Program-made: the position numbers and the translations under genes
DNA from: Rhodamnia argentea
Lineage: Eukaryota > Streptophyta > Magnoliopsida > Myrtales > Myrtaceae
Assembly (NCBI RefSeq): GCF_020921035.1
Contig: NC_063156.1
Span: forward strand, 26,522,283-26,586,282
Direction of reading: 5' to 3'
DNA: 64,000 nt
In this document: positions 1 through 13,298 of the stretch, piece by piece
Position numbering within the stretch: the first letter of the stretch is position 1
Layout: every line of letters begins with the position of its first letter
Notes under the pieces: model-generated
The model's database searches: none
The model's input: only the letters and a program-made list of their open reading frames with translations
What the model was told of the DNA's origin: nothing

Positions 1-103
1 TGGTGGAGAAGAGCAGCTTCTGGGGCGAGGCCGAGGTGGCCAGCGAAGCGTAGGACAGGGAGAGCATGAGCATTGCCAAGAGCGACCCACCTAGAGGAGC
101 CAT
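1..103 (-). CDS. N-terminus of a secreted or membrane protein (partial, runs off left edge)
   Basis: Reading the minus strand from the ATG at 103-101 gives an open frame to the window edge. It starts MAPLGGSLLAMLMLSLSYAS and continues LATSASPQKLLFST. Residues 5-22 are a strongly hydrophobic run followed by an Ala/Thr/Ser-rich stretch, the usual shape of a cleaved signal peptide with cleavage near residues 22-26. The codon use is GC-rich like the other genes here (GCC, CTC, TCG), unlike the AT-rich flank. The upstream side (104-260) is GA-rich and looks like a plant 5' leader. Only 34 codons are visible, so I cannot name the family. It could also be a short chance frame, but the signal-peptide shape and base composition favour a real first exon. 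Confidence 0.45.
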   Translation of the reverse strand, partial: MAPLGGSLLAMLMLSLSYASLATSASPQKLLFST

Positions 104-2940
104 TGAACGATGGAGTAATCGCAGGTCCTCTTCTTAGGAAACTCTTGTGAATTGTCTGAGTCCCAGAAACAGAGGGAGACAGAGAGAGAAGGATGATGCG
201 GGAATTATGAGGATAAAGTGATGAGGCTATGATCGAGCATCATTATAGGTAGAGAGAGAGAGATGGATGGATCACGGAGAGGACAGAAGGTTATTGGGAT
301 CCGTCTGTGATGATTCCCAGCTCTGCAACGCGACACTTCCACACTAGATGACAAAGTGGGTGTCTGGTTTTATCTCTCCAGGGATGCACATGAACGTCTG
401 AGGTGTCTTGTCTTTCAACCTTTACTTCCAGAGCTATATAAAATACTGAAATGTTCATCAGGAAGACCAATGTTTTCTTCCCTTTGTGGAATTCGATTGG
501 AATTTGCTTTACCCCTCTAAAACATGACAAGAAATCATTAATTAAAGGCGACGTGCACAGTACATGCAGCTGATCCCCATCAGCTCCATCCAATTGCATT
601 ATATGCCCAGAAAAGAACAACGAACCAGGCTGTACGTGTGGCTTCTCAGCCATTTTAGTAGGCCCCGAGAAGTGCAAAGAGCACGCGGCCACAACTGGCA
701 ACCTGGTTTCTCAGAATCTGCACGGAGGGAAAACTCCGCCGGAATCATGAACGAACTTTCAGGGCTTTTCTTTCTCTTTTGGGGTTTTCGGTTGTTGCTC
801 CTTTTGGCAGATGAGAGACTTTGTAGTTTGACTGAAGCTTAAACTGATCATCTGCATGATTTTGTGATGAATTTCTTTGAACGAGGATATATAGCTCGGA
901 GACGTAGAGCAAAAATTTGTTTATTTGCATCAAGCTTTCGGGAGGGGCTCGCTCAAGACTTACTCGAACAATTATTCAATATTCCCTTGAGAAAGTTCAT
1001 AAAATTAGTTCATCGAGTGAAGTGGCAAACATGCCGGTCCATGTCGTATCACCACATTTATATTGTCTATTCATATCGTTACCAAAAAGGTTCAACGCGA
1101 TTAAAAGAAAAATCTTTTTTTTAATTAAAAATTTAGATGGGAACTTATCAACTTTTGCTAGTTTTCAAGAACCGATTCTTGGGTGGGTAACGTTGGTTTC
1201 GAGTCGGGTCGGATATTGGATCGAGGAGTCCTGGTTCAAGCCTTCCCACGATACTCAATTGAAGGGGTTGTCTCCAAGTGAGGTGAATACTTATTAACAG
1301 CGGTTCCTAGCCCATATTATTTTAAGTTTCCGCCTGTTTCTTGAGAACCCTAATTTGAAATAAGCGTCTTCTTAAAACTCGTACATCCAAAGCTCCTCTC
1401 GATATTTCATGTGATTAATGAACGGAGATCATATATGGTAAATATAGAAAGTAAATCAATCATTTTTTTTTATAGTCAAATAAGATTTCTTATACCTACT
1501 AGCACAAGAAATTATCAGAAACTAAAAGTTTGAACAGCTTCAATCTTTGAAAGAACTGGATATAAAAAAAAAAAAATTTTTTTTTTTATCGAAACTAAAA
1601 GTTTGAACAGCTTAAAAAGAACGAGAAAAAATGCAGAAGTACCCTAGACTGCTGCTTGTACTTTTAGACCCTCTCCTTTCCTTTTTCTCTCCTTTTGGTA
1701 CAAAAAGTTCTTCCTTTTTCCTCTATAGGCTCTCCCAATAATTTGAAAAAAAAAAGTTTTTTTTTTTGGTTTTGTATATTATGTTCTTCTTATGGGCCAT
1801 ATCGATCTCTTTCATTCCTTCCTCTTGGGCCTAGAATTGGAAGTGGGCCACCGGCCCATCAGCTTGAATGTGTCCGAAAGCATCCGTCCATCGATTTTAC
1901 CGGAGATTACACATGAAGAGAGGACTAGGGGGTGATCATGCCCTGCCCTTTCTTCTTTTCTGGCTCTCAAGTCTCAACAAATCTTGACTCGGCCTAACCC
2001 CGGTTTTTAATTTGACATCGAACCAGCCCAAACCCGAGTCTTAAAATTCAATTTGCGCGAGTCACACGCAACAATGTGTGGTCGGGCGGCGTTGACTTTC
2101 CGTTTTGATTGAATGATAAAGCCGTATCGATCAATTGCTAATCGAGCATTGACTTAGTTTAGTGGCCATTTACAAGCGCAACTACAAATAAAAGCATCTT
2201 AATAGGCTCTTTTCCTTTTCGCTCATCCAAACCCAACCCCACTAACCAAAACATTACAATCACGAAGACGAGAGGAAGAAATGCCTTCACAAGTCGGATT
2301 TCCTTTGCCGAGCATTGACCCCGAGCCGGTTAGTTTAGTATTTCGAGATGACAAATTCCGCCATTACAAATTCCTTGGCAAATGATACTTCGGTATTATT
2401 ATTGACATAAAAAGTAGAACAAGTCCGAGGTTCAATATTTGGATTTGGATAGGCTTAAGGGCTTGAATCTTTAATTGTTTTGTTGGTTAATTCCGGTGAT
2501 TTATATCATATATATACACACGCGCGCCCTACGAAATTCATTAATATGCTTTCCTCATATATGAATATTACCCACGCATGAACGGGTAATCTCCCAAAGT
2601 TATATGAACTTTCCATATAAAGAGGGCCTTTTTGAGATATGATGACAACTTTTGGTGTGATCATGCTATATTTTCTTGCAAGTTACTTCGTCTTTGTCCC
2701 CGGACTGACGCCTCTTTTTGTAACCTATGTCGCATGAATGATCACTTATTCAATTCTCATACATATATATATGGATGATGACGTGGCAGCAGTAGCGTAC
2801 CAAGGGTATATTCATTTGACTCTCCATTGGATCATTGTGAGTTGCAACCATGTGTATTTTCTCTTATTTTATTGATAGTTGTAATCATGGGTACTCACGT
2901 TATAGCGGAAACAAAAATTGGGGGGGGAGGGAACATGATA
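104..2940. other. Intergenic AT-rich DNA, no gene seen
   Basis: Short frames on both strands have no protein-like composition. Near 1518-1613 a 23-bp direct repeat (gaaactaaaagtttgaacag plus ctt) flanks about 50 bp ending in an A-run/T-run palindrome at 1563-1590. The GA-rich stretch at 160-265 is probably the leader or promoter of the left-edge gene. Confidence 0.5.
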
Positions 2941-2944
2941 CAAA

Positions 2945-3235
2945 TAGTTTTTGAATTTTGACCTAATGTGCAATGTCATTCTTAGATTCTTAATTTGCTT
3001 AATGTAATTTCTTAACTATCTGTTGGTAAATGTTCAATTAGTTCCTGAACTGTGAAAAAATGATGTAAACAAAAAGGACTACATTGACAATTTACTCATG
3101 ATTTAGGGATCACGTTGAATAAATTAAAAGTTTAATGATGGGATTGTACATCGAGTCAAAGTTCAGGAACCATATTGCACAATTTAATAGTCTAAAGACG
3201 ACATTACATATTGACCCAAAATTCAAGAATCATTT
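2945..3235. mobile_element. Degenerate inverted-repeat element (MITE-like)
   Basis: The left arm (about 2949-2990, reading gaattttgacctaatgtgca) is the imperfect reverse complement of the right arm (about 3197-3230, containing ttgacccaaaattcaagaat). The arms enclose about 200 bp that hold further imperfect pairing ('gttcctgaact' near 3040 against 'agttcaggaac' near 3161). This is the layout of a small non-autonomous DNA transposon. The arms have diverged and I could not define a target duplication. Confidence 0.45.
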
Positions 3236-3245
3236 GCGTTATTAT

Positions 3246-4740
3246 CACAAAAGGAAAAAAAATCAAGTATTTGAGTCCATTAACGTGAAGTGCGGTTGGG
3301 TATTTTCTCTATTTTGAAAAGTGTATCAAGATCCATTGAAAATGGATTGAAATCCCTCACTTTCCTTCACAAGTCATCAACTTGGAACAAGCTTTATTTA
3401 AACTAATCAAAGAATCATGCGATGGTTCACCTAATTAATCGTAAATTATGTTTTATCAATCATTCTTCTTCTTCTTTCTCCTTTCAAAGAAGATGAATTT
3501 GTTACGTGAGCTGTCGCGTGACATTTCCTAGATGATTAGATGGATGGATCTCTTGATGATGTGGAAGCATCTGAAAAATATCGTACTCGTTCACATGATG
3601 AAAGATAACTAACTGACTGGAAGATGTGAAGGAAAGCAGACGTGACGAACACCATAATAACGCCGGACTCTTTAAGTAACAGCCACTTGAAAACCGACAC
3701 GTGGCACATCCATCCGTTCGATGCATTCTTAGAAACTCGGAAGGGAGAAACCGACTGTAACATGTAGAACTTCAGATGTCTACATTAGTAATTTCCGATC
3801 AAAATTGATCAAGTGGACGCAATTACCATAACGTTAAAAGGTTTAGAACTTAATTAACAAAATAAAAAGGTTTATGTCTGAATTGGCAAAACCGCAATAG
3901 GTCTGAAATTTTTTGGACAGCTTTTCCTTGGTCTATTAGACTTAAGCCTACGTAGAAATGAAGTTTGTTGTTTTGTTGCATGCAAAGATAATACTGAAAT
4001 TCCTTGTATTCAGATTGCTTAATGATTTTTTTTTTTACTTGGATCAAAACCCATCTAGTAAAATTGAAAGGTAAGTGCTGAAAAATTAAATACTGAATTT
4101 TGAGGGATGATAATCTTAAGCTCCAGAAGTAAAATGAATCAGTTATTAGATGATAATTTAAAGTCTACAAGTAACTTTGTTGAATTTCTTTCCAAAGATA
4201 GAACGATGATAGCTATTGTTAGGTTTCACCGATGTATTTGACGAGGTTTTAGTTGTCGCCAATTAATTTTGCTATCGAATGAATTGAGTAACCCCGACTT
4301 ACCACATTAAGTAGATTTCAACTTCATCGAGTGCGTTAAGTCAAGCCGATCCGATTGGTTTTTCCACCGGGCCTAGTCACAAAGACCGTGAAATGTCACA
4401 TACAATCCTCGTGTCGTCCTTTTTTTTCTCCTTCCCTTCGGAGAGCTTTTTCCCCCAAATCCCGATCTGATTCAAACCCAACCTACATGACGCGACCACC
4501 ATGGAGAATCATTATACGGACCCGCCGCAAGTCTCATCCTCAAAAAACATGTTCCTACCCAATTCTTATTCAGCAAGGTTGCTCCTTTTAGACCACATTA
4601 AAGTTCACATTGCGACCTTTTCTCCAAAAGGCAAGTCCAAAGTTGGCTCAAAAGGACACATTGGCAAACACATTCATCGGTGACGTTCTCGTTGGGCAAC
4701 CGCGTCACCTCGGGAATTCAATGATGAAGAGGCCAAGTCA
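3246..4740. other. Intergenic DNA left of the tandem array
   Basis: No gene is visible. Positions 3838-3922 carry a fragment of a dispersed repeat ('aaggtttagaacttaatta ... gcaataggtctgaaattttttgg') whose relatives also lie at 37880-37985 and 48965-49035. The rest is AT-rich. A somewhat GC-richer stretch at 4330-4740 has an open frame without protein-like features. Confidence 0.4.
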
Positions 4741-5818
4741 ACAAAATCAAACAGACTAGTGTCCCCCAAAAAAAAAAAAAATAAATAAATAAATAAATGA
4801 TTAAAAATAAAGACAAATCACCAAAATGAAAACAAAGAGATGAAAAGGTGAAAGAGGCATCATTCGAGACGGTCCGTCTCGTTGTCCCGCACGACAAGTT
4901 GCTTTTTGCAATTGGGGTGCCGAATGTTTCGAGAGCATCGGCGAAATTATTTCTAATTAGTTTTTAGGGCAGTAAATATCGTTAAAACGTGGGTTATTAT
5001 CACCACTCTAAATAATAAGTTATTCCTAATTGCGCTACGTGTAATTAGTGCTCTTGAAATACCCGTTAATTTTTCTTATTCGAATGTTACTTCATATTTT
5101 TTTTCCATCGATTTTTTTTTTCATTTTTATTCGAAAGAATTTCAAATAAAGTCCTGAAATGCCTTTATTTTCTCAAAAGATGACTCAGAATTATGACGGT
5201 TTCGGATAAAGATTTGAAATGGCCATGTCGGTTTTAAATAAGGATCTGACCTCGCTAGCCGATCAAATATTCTTGCCGGTCAAGTACATTTTGCTCTTTG
5301 ACAAAAAGAAAAGGACATTTTGTTCAAAGACTATTTAAATTCCAAATTATCCATTTATTTTTTGTTCTATTTTTTTCTCATTTTGGTTTTTTTGTCTTTA
5401 TTACGATTGGCGAGGGCGGGCCTTGCCAGATTGAGCGTGGGCGACCCACGCCATGCCTTGTCCTAGCATCATCGACGGTCGATCATCGCCCGAGACCGGT
5501 CACCGGCTAAGAGGAAAAAGAAATTCTTAAAAAGTACAAAGGCGAAAATGTTTTTGATCCATTGAAAGATTTGGCTGGGACTCCTTTTTTATTTTATTTT
5601 ATTTTTTTTCAGAAAGCGAGGATATTTCATATCCTTATTTACAAAATTTTTTGTTGGTTGGAGAATTTTCCCTTTGTATTCAAATTTTGCTTCATAGAGC
5701 TTAAAGTGACAAATAAAAATCATCCCGTCTAAGACGAAAGGTCACATCTACAAGTTTGGTGATGAGTCGGGCTTCATTTAGTGCATATGGCACACATCAT
5801 CATGGCACGAGTTGGCAA

Positions 5819-6408
5819 TGGGAGTGAGCAAAAAAGACCGCCCGAATCGGGACCGCCCGGATCAGATCGGGACCGATGGTCCGATTCCCAATTTTAGGGG
5901 GATCCGGTCTGGTTCTCGATTCCTAAAATTGGAATCGGTAACCGGGCGGTCCGATTCTCGGTTCTAGGGTTCAGGACCGGACCGGACCGATGCTCCTTTT
6001 TTTTTTTAATTTTTTTTAAAAACAAACATAATGTTTACTTGTTGTTTAGATTTAGGTCATTTAGGGTTCGATCCAGAGCTGCCAATTGAAGAGGCCTTGA
6101 CTCCGCCGAGCTTGTGGTACGCCGGCCCTTGTTTCCTCGACCTCGAGCTCGATCGCGTCTTCTATCAAAGTGTGCATCCATTTTTCGGAACCACGGACCG
6201 GAAACCCTTAGAACCCCTTGGGAACCGGACCGGACCGACAATCCGGTCCCGTTCCCGTTCCAAAAGTGGCCGGTTCGGTCTGTGATTTCGAAAAGTGTGA
6301 ATCGGGACCACCGATCCGTTTCTCGAATTTTTGATGGGAATCGGGACCACCGGTCCGGTTCTCGATTTTTTATGGGAACCGGACCGAACCGGGAACCACT
6401 CACCCCTA
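5819..6408. mobile_element. hAT-like MITE, copy 1 (array unit 1)
   Basis: The ends are tgggagtgagc (a diverged left end) and ctcacccctta-type right end 'actcacccct a', imperfect inverted repeats of TAGGGGTGAGC. It is flanked by the 8-bp duplication gttggcaa at 5811-5818 and 6409-6416. The interior has two GC-rich arms of repeated accgg/ccggt words around a non-palindromic core (about 6030-6190). There is no transposase frame. An 8-bp duplication and this end sequence fit the hAT superfamily. Confidence 0.85.
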
Positions 6409-7681
6409 GTTGGCAACATCCACGTGATAAAGCGACCACCACCGAAAAGGATCGGTACCATGCGATTCAGCGTAAAAGTCTAGTGGATATTGACCCACGA
6501 CACCCCGGACCACGGCTATTACGATTGTCATCACAAACCGACAGTTACCGAACAACTTCGACATGACTAGTGGCATCGAGCGACTCGTTGTGTACGCGAG
6601 TGTTCTTACAAAATGAAATAGACTAGTGGCCCCCCCCCCCAACCCAAAAAAACAGTAAATAAATAAATAAATGATTGCAAAAAAGACAAATCATCAAAAC
6701 GAAAACAAAAAGATGAAAAGGTGAAAGAGGCATTATTCGAGCATGTTCATCTTGTTGTCCCGCACGACAAGTTGCTTTTTGCAATTGGGGTCCTGACTAT
6801 TTCGAGAGCATCGGCGAAATTATTTCTAATTAGTTTTTAGGGCAGTTAATATCCTTAGAACATGTGTTATTATCACCACTCTAAATAATAAGTTATTTGT
6901 AATTGCGCTATGTGTAATTAGTGCTATTGAAATACCCATTAATTTTTCGTATTCGAATGTTGCATTATTTTTTTTTTCATCGATTTTTTTTCTTTATTTT
7001 TATTCCAAAGAATTTCCAATAAAGTCCTGAAATGTGTTTATTTTCTCAAAAGATGACTCAGAATTACGACGGTTTCATATAAATGTTTGAAATGACCATG
7101 CCGAGTTTTAAATAAGGATCGACCTCGCTAGCTAATCAAATATTCTAGCTGGTCAAGTACATTTTGTTCTTTGACAAAAAGAAAAGGACATTTTGTTCAA
7201 ACATGATTTAAATTCCAAATTATCCATTTATTTTTTGTTCTATTTTTTTCTCATTACGTTTTTTTGTCTTTATTACGGCTGTCGAGGGTGGGCCTTGCCG
7301 GATTGAGCGTGGGCGACCCTCACCATGCCTTGTCCTAGCATCATTGACGGTCGATCATCGCCTGAGACCGGCCACCGGCTAAGAGGAAAAAGAAATTCTT
7401 AAAAAGTACAAAGGCGAAAATGTTTTTGATCCAAAGAAAGATTTGGCTGGGACTCTTCTTTTTTTTTTTTTCCAAAAAGAGAGGATATTTCATATCCTTA
7501 TTTACAAACTTTTTTGTTGGTTGGAGAATTTTCCCTTTATATTCAAATTCTGCTTCACAAAGCTTAAAGTGACTAATAAAAAGCAACCCGTCTAAGACGA
7601 AAGTCCACATCTAAAAGTTCGTTGATGAGTCCGGCTTCATTTAGTGCATATGGCACACATCGTCATGGTACGAGTTGGCAA

Positions 7682-8309
7682 AAGGGGTGAGCAAAAAAGA
7701 CCGCTTGAATCGGGACAGCCCGGATCGGACCGAGACCGATGGTCCAGTTCCCGATTTTAGGGGGAACCAGTCTGGTTCCCGGTTCCTAAAATTGGAACCG
7801 GTGACCGGGCGGTCGGATTCCCTGTTCCTAAAATTGGAACCGGTGACCGCGCGGTCGGATTCCATGTCCTAGGGCCTAGGACTGGACGGGACCGGTCCTT
7901 TTAAAATTTTTTTTTTTAAAAAACAAACATAACGTTTACTTGTTGTTTAGATTTACGTCATTTGGGGTTCAATCCAGTGTTGCCAATTGAAGAGGCCTTA
8001 ACTCTGCCGAGCTTGTGGTACGCTGGCCCGTGTTTCCTTGACCTCGAGCTCAATCGCGTTTTCTATCAAAGTGTGCATCCACTTTTCGACACCACGAACC
8101 GGAAACCCTTAGAACCGCCGGGGAACCGGACCGGACCGACGGTCCGGTCCTATTCGCGGTTCCGAAGGTGGCTGGTCCGGTCCACGATTTCGAAAAGTGG
8201 GAACCGGGACCATCGGTCCGATTCTCGATTTTTGATGGGAACCGGAACCACTGGTCCGATTCTCGATTTTTTATGGGAACCGGATTGGACCAGAAACCGC
8301 TCACCCCTA
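7682..8309. mobile_element. hAT-like MITE, copy 2 (array unit 2)
   Basis: Left end aaggggtgagc and right end gctcacccct-a, flanked by gttggcaa (7674-7681) and attggcaa (8310-8317). At 628 bp it is the longest copy. A local duplication of 'cctaaaattggaaccggtga' with its neighbours (about 7786-7862) explains the extra length. Confidence 0.85.
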
Positions 8310-9579
8310 ATTGGCAACACCCATGTGATAAAGCAACCACCACCGAAAAGGATTGGTACTATGCGATTCAGCGTAAAAGTCTAGTGGATATTGACCCACG
8401 ACACCCCGAACCACAGTTGTTACGATTGTCATCGCAAACCGATAGTTATCGAACAATTTCGCCATGACCAGTGGCATCTAGCGACTCGTTGTGTACTCAA
8501 GTGTTTTTACAAAATGAAACAGACTAGTGCCCCTCCCCCCCTCCAAAATAAATAAATAAATAAATAAATAAATGATTAAAAAAAGACAAATCATCAAAAT
8601 GAAAACAAAAGGATGAAAAGGTGAAAGAGGCATCATTCGAGCCTGTTCGTCTTGTTGTCGCGCTCGACAAGTTGCTTTTCCCAATTGGGGTGCCGAATGT
8701 TTCGAGAGCATCGGCGAAATTATTTCTAATTAGTTTTTAGGGCAGTGAATATCCTTAGAACATGTGTTATTATCACCACTCTAAATAATAAGTTATTTCT
8801 AATTGCGCTACGTGAAATTAGTGCTATTGAAATACCCATTAATTTTTCGTATTCGAATGTTGCATCATTTTTTTTTCCATCGATTTTTCTTCTTCATTTT
8901 TATTCGAAAGAATTTCCAATAAAGTCCTGAAATATCTGTATTTTCTCAAAAGATGACTCGGAATTACGACGGTTTCGGATAAAGGTTTGAAATGACTATG
9001 TAAGTTTTAAATAAGGATCTGGCCTCGCTAGGCGATCAAATATTCTTGCCGGTCAAGTACATTTTGTTCTTCGACAAAAAGAAAAGGATATTTTGTTCAA
9101 AGACTATTTAAATTCCAAATTATTCATTTATTTTTTGTTGTATTTTTTTCACATTTCATTTTTTTTGTCTTATTACTGCTGGCGAGGGCGGCCCTTGCCA
9201 GATTGAGCGTGGGAGACCCTTGCCATGCGTTGTCCTAGCATTATCGACGGTCGATCATCGCCCGAGACTGGCTACCAGCTAAGAGGAAAAAGAAATTCTT
9301 AAAAAGTACAAAGGCGAAAATGTTTTTGATCCATTGAAAGATTTGGCTGAGAATCTTTTTTTTTTTTTTTTCGAAATCGAGGATATTTCATATCCTTATT
9401 TACAAACTTTTTTGTTGGTTGGAGAATTTTACCTTTGTATTCAAATTCTGCTTCAGAGTGCTTAAAGTGACTAATAAAAATCATCCCATCTAAGACAAAA
9501 GGTCAAATCTACAAATTTGTTGATGAGTCGGGCTTCATTTAGTGCATATGGCACATGTCGTCATGGCACGAGTTGGCAA

Positions 9580-10186
9580 TAGGGGTGAACAAAAAAGACC
9601 CCTCGGATTGGGACCGCCGGGACCGGACCGGGACCGATGGACCTGTTCCCGATTTTAGGAGGATCCGGTCCAGTTCCCGATTCCTAAAATCGGAACCGGT
9701 GACCGGGCGGTCCGATACCCGGTTCTAGGGCCACTCGATACCCGGTTCTAGGGCTTAGGAGCGGATCGGACCGGTCCTTTTTAAAAAATTTTTTTTAAAA
9801 CAAACATGACATTTACTTGCTCTTTAGATTTAGGTCATTAAGGGTTCGATTCAGAGCTTCCAATTGAAGTGGCATTGACTACGCCGAACTCGTGGTACGC
9901 CGGCCCTTGTTTCCTCGATCTCGAGCTCGATCGCGTCTTCTATCAGAGTGTACATCCACTTTTCGGAACCGCGGACCGGAAACCCTTGGAACCACCCGGG
10001 AACCGGACCGGACCGATGGTTCGGTCCTATTCCCGGTTCCGAGAGTGGCTGGTCCGGTCCGCGATTTCGAAAAGTGGGAACCGGGACCACCGGTTCGGTT
10101 CTCGATTTTTGATAGGAATCGGGACCACCAGTCCGGTTCTCGATTTTTGATGGGAATCGGACCGGACCGAGAACCGCTCATTCCTA
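9580..10186. mobile_element. hAT-like MITE, copy 3 (array unit 3)
   Basis: Left end taggggtgaac and right end gctcattccta, flanked by gttggcaa at 9572-9579 and 10187-10194. It has the same arm-core-arm layout as the other copies, with a short duplication of 'cgatacccggttctagggc' at about 9713-9750. Confidence 0.85.
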
Positions 10187-11448
10187 GTTGGCAACACCCA
10201 CGTGATAAAGCGACCACCACCGAAAAGGATCGGTACCATGTGATTCAGCATAAAAGTCTAGTGGATCTCGACCCACGACATCTCGGACCACGGTTGTTAC
10301 GATTGTCATCGCGAACCGACAGTTACCGAACAACTTCGCCATGACCAGTGGCATCGAGCAACTCGTTGTGTACCCGAGTGTTCTTACAAAATGAAACAGA
10401 CTAGTGGCCCCCTAAAAAAAAAACAAAAACAAATATAAATAAATGATTAAAAAAAAGACAAATCATCAAAATGAAAACAAAAAGATGAAAAGGTGAAAGA
10501 GGCATCATTCGAGCCTGTTCGTCTTGCTGTCCCTGAACGACAAGTTGCTTTTTGTAATTGGGGTGCCGAATTTTTCGAGAGCATCGGTGAAATTATTTCT
10601 AATTAGTTTTTATGGCAGTGAATATCCTTAGAACATGTGTTATTATCACCACTCTAAATAATATGTTATTTCTAATTGCGCTACGTGTAATTAGTGCTAT
10701 TGAAATACCCGTTAATTTTTTGTATTCGAATGTTGCATCATTTTTTTTTCCATCGATTTTTTTTCTTCATTTTTGTTCTAAAGAATTTCCAATAAACCCT
10801 GAAATGTCTTTATTTTCTGAAAAGATGACTCAAAATTACGACGGTTTCAGATAAAGGTTTGAAATGACCATGTCGGTTTTAAATAAGGATCCGACCCCGC
10901 TAGCTGATCAAATATTCTTGCCGGTCAAGTACATTTTGTTCTTCGACAAAAAGAAAAGGACATTTTGTTCAAAGACTATTTAAATTCCAAATTATCGATT
11001 TATTTTTTGTTCTATTTTTTTCTCATTTCGTTTTCTTTGTCTTTATTACGGCTGGCGAGGGCGGGCCTTGCCAGATTGAGAGTGGGCGACCCTCACCATG
11101 CCTTGTCCTAGCATCATCGACAGTTGATCATCTCCCGAGATTGGCCACCGACTAAGAGGAAAAAGAGATTCTTAAAAAGTACAAAGGCGAAAATGTTTTT
11201 GATCCATCGAAAGATATGGCTGGGACTCCTTTTTTTTTTTTTTCTCGGAAAGCGAGGATATTTCATATCCTTATTTACAAACATTTTTGTTTGTCGTTTC
11301 CCTTTATATTCAAATTCTGCTTCATAGAGCTTAAAGTGACTAATAAAAATCATCCCATCTAAGATGAAAGGTCACATCTACAAGTTTGTTGATGAGTCGG
11401 GCTTCATTTAGTGCATATGGTACACATCGTCGTGGCACGAATTGGCAA

Positions 11449-12024
11449 TATGGGTGAGCAAAAAAGACCCCCCGGATCGGGACCGGGACAGAGGATCCGG
11501 TTCCCAATTTTAGGGGGATTCGGTCGATTCCCGGTTCCTAAAATTGGAACCGGTGACCAGGCAGTCCGATTCCCAGTTCTAGGGCCCAAGACCGGACTGG
11601 ACCGGACCGGTCCATTTTTTTATTTTTTTTTTAAAAAAGAAACATAACGTTTACTTGTTGTTTAGATTTAGGGCATTTAGGGTTCTATCCAGAGCTGCCA
11701 ATTGAAGAGGCCTTGACTCCGCCGAGCTCGTGGTACGCCGGCCCTTGTTTCCTTGACCTCGAGCTCGATTGCGTCTTCTATCAAAGTGTGCATCCACTTT
11801 TCGGAATCGCTGACCGGAATCCCTTAGATCCGCCTCGGAACCGGACCGGACCGATGGTCCGGTCTTGTTCCCGGTTCCAAGGGTGGACGGTCCGGTCCGC
11901 GATTTCGAAAAGTGTGAATCGGGATCATCGGTCCGGTTCTCAGCTTTTTATGGGAATGGGGAGCACCAGTCCGGTTGTTGGATTTTTATGGGAACCGGAC
12001 CGGATTGGGAACCGCTCACCCCTA
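11449..12024. mobile_element. hAT-like MITE, copy 4 (array unit 4)
   Basis: Left end tatgggtgagc and right end gctcaccccta. The left duplication is attggcaa (11441-11448). The right one has drifted to gttagcta (12025-12032). The interior is as in the other copies. Confidence 0.82.
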
Positions 12025-13298
12025 GTTAGCTACACCCATGTGATAAAGCGACCACCACCGAAAAGGACTGGTACCACGTGATTCAGCATAAAAGTCTAGT
12101 GGATATCGACCCACGACACCTCAGTCCACGGTTGTTACGATTGTCATCGCGAACCAACAGTTACCGAATAACTTCGCCATGACCAGTGGCATCGAGCGAC
12201 TCGTTGTATACCCGAGTGTTCTTACAAAATGAAACAGACTAGTGGCCCCAACCCCTAAAAAAAAACAAAAACAAAAACAAAAATAAATAAATCATTAAAA
12301 AAAAGACAAATCACCAAAATGAAAACAAAAGGATGAAAAGGTGAAAGAGGCATCATTAGAGCCTGTCTGTCTTGTTGTCCCGCACGACGAGTTGCTTTTT
12401 GCAATTGGGGTGCCGAATGTTTCGAGAGCATCGGCGAAATTATTTCTAATTAGTTTTTAGGGCAGTGAATATCCTTAGAACTTGTGTTATTATCACCACT
12501 CTAAATAATAAGTTATTTCTAATTGCGCTACGTGTAATTAGTGCTCTTGAAATACGCGTTAATTTTTTGTATTCGAATGTTGCATCATTTTTTTTTCCAT
12601 CGATTTTTTTTCTTCATTTTTATTCTAAAGAATTTCCTATAAACCCTGAAATGTCTTTATTTTCTGAAAAGATGACTCGGAATTATGACGGTTTCGGATG
12701 AAGGTTTGAAATGACCATGTCGGTTTTAAATAAGGATCTGACCCCGCTAGCCGATCAAATATTCTTGCCGGTCAAGTACATTTTGTTCTTCGACAAAAAG
12801 AAAAGGACATTTTGTTCAAAGACTATTTAAATTCCAAATTATCCATTTATTTTTTGTTATATTTTTTTCTCATTTTGTTTTTTTTTTGTCTTTATTACAG
12901 CTGGCGAGGGTGGGCCTTGCCAGATTGAGCGTGGGCGACCCTCGCCATGCCTTGTCCTAGCATCATTGATGGTCGATCATCGCCGAGACCCGGCCACCGG
13001 CTAAGAGGAAAAAGAAATTCTTAAAAAGTACAAAGGCAAAAATGTTTTTGATCCATCGAAAGATTTGGCTGGGAATCTTCTTTTTTTTCCCAAAATCGAG
13101 GATATTTCATATCCTTATTTACAAACTTTTTTGTTGGTTGGAGAATTTTACCTTTGTATTCAAATTCTGCTTCAGAGTGCTTAAAGTGACTAATAAAAAT
13201 CATCCCGTCTAAGACGAAAGGTCACATCTACAAGTTTGTTGATGAGTCGGACTTCATTTAGTGCATATGGTACACATCGTCGTGGCACGAGTTGGCAA

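Noticed and set aside
7359-7384. Helitron end (GC hairpin followed by CTAA) in each array unit
   Set aside because: The 'ccggccaccggctaag' word looks like a Helitron terminus, but no TC start or insertion between A and T could be matched.
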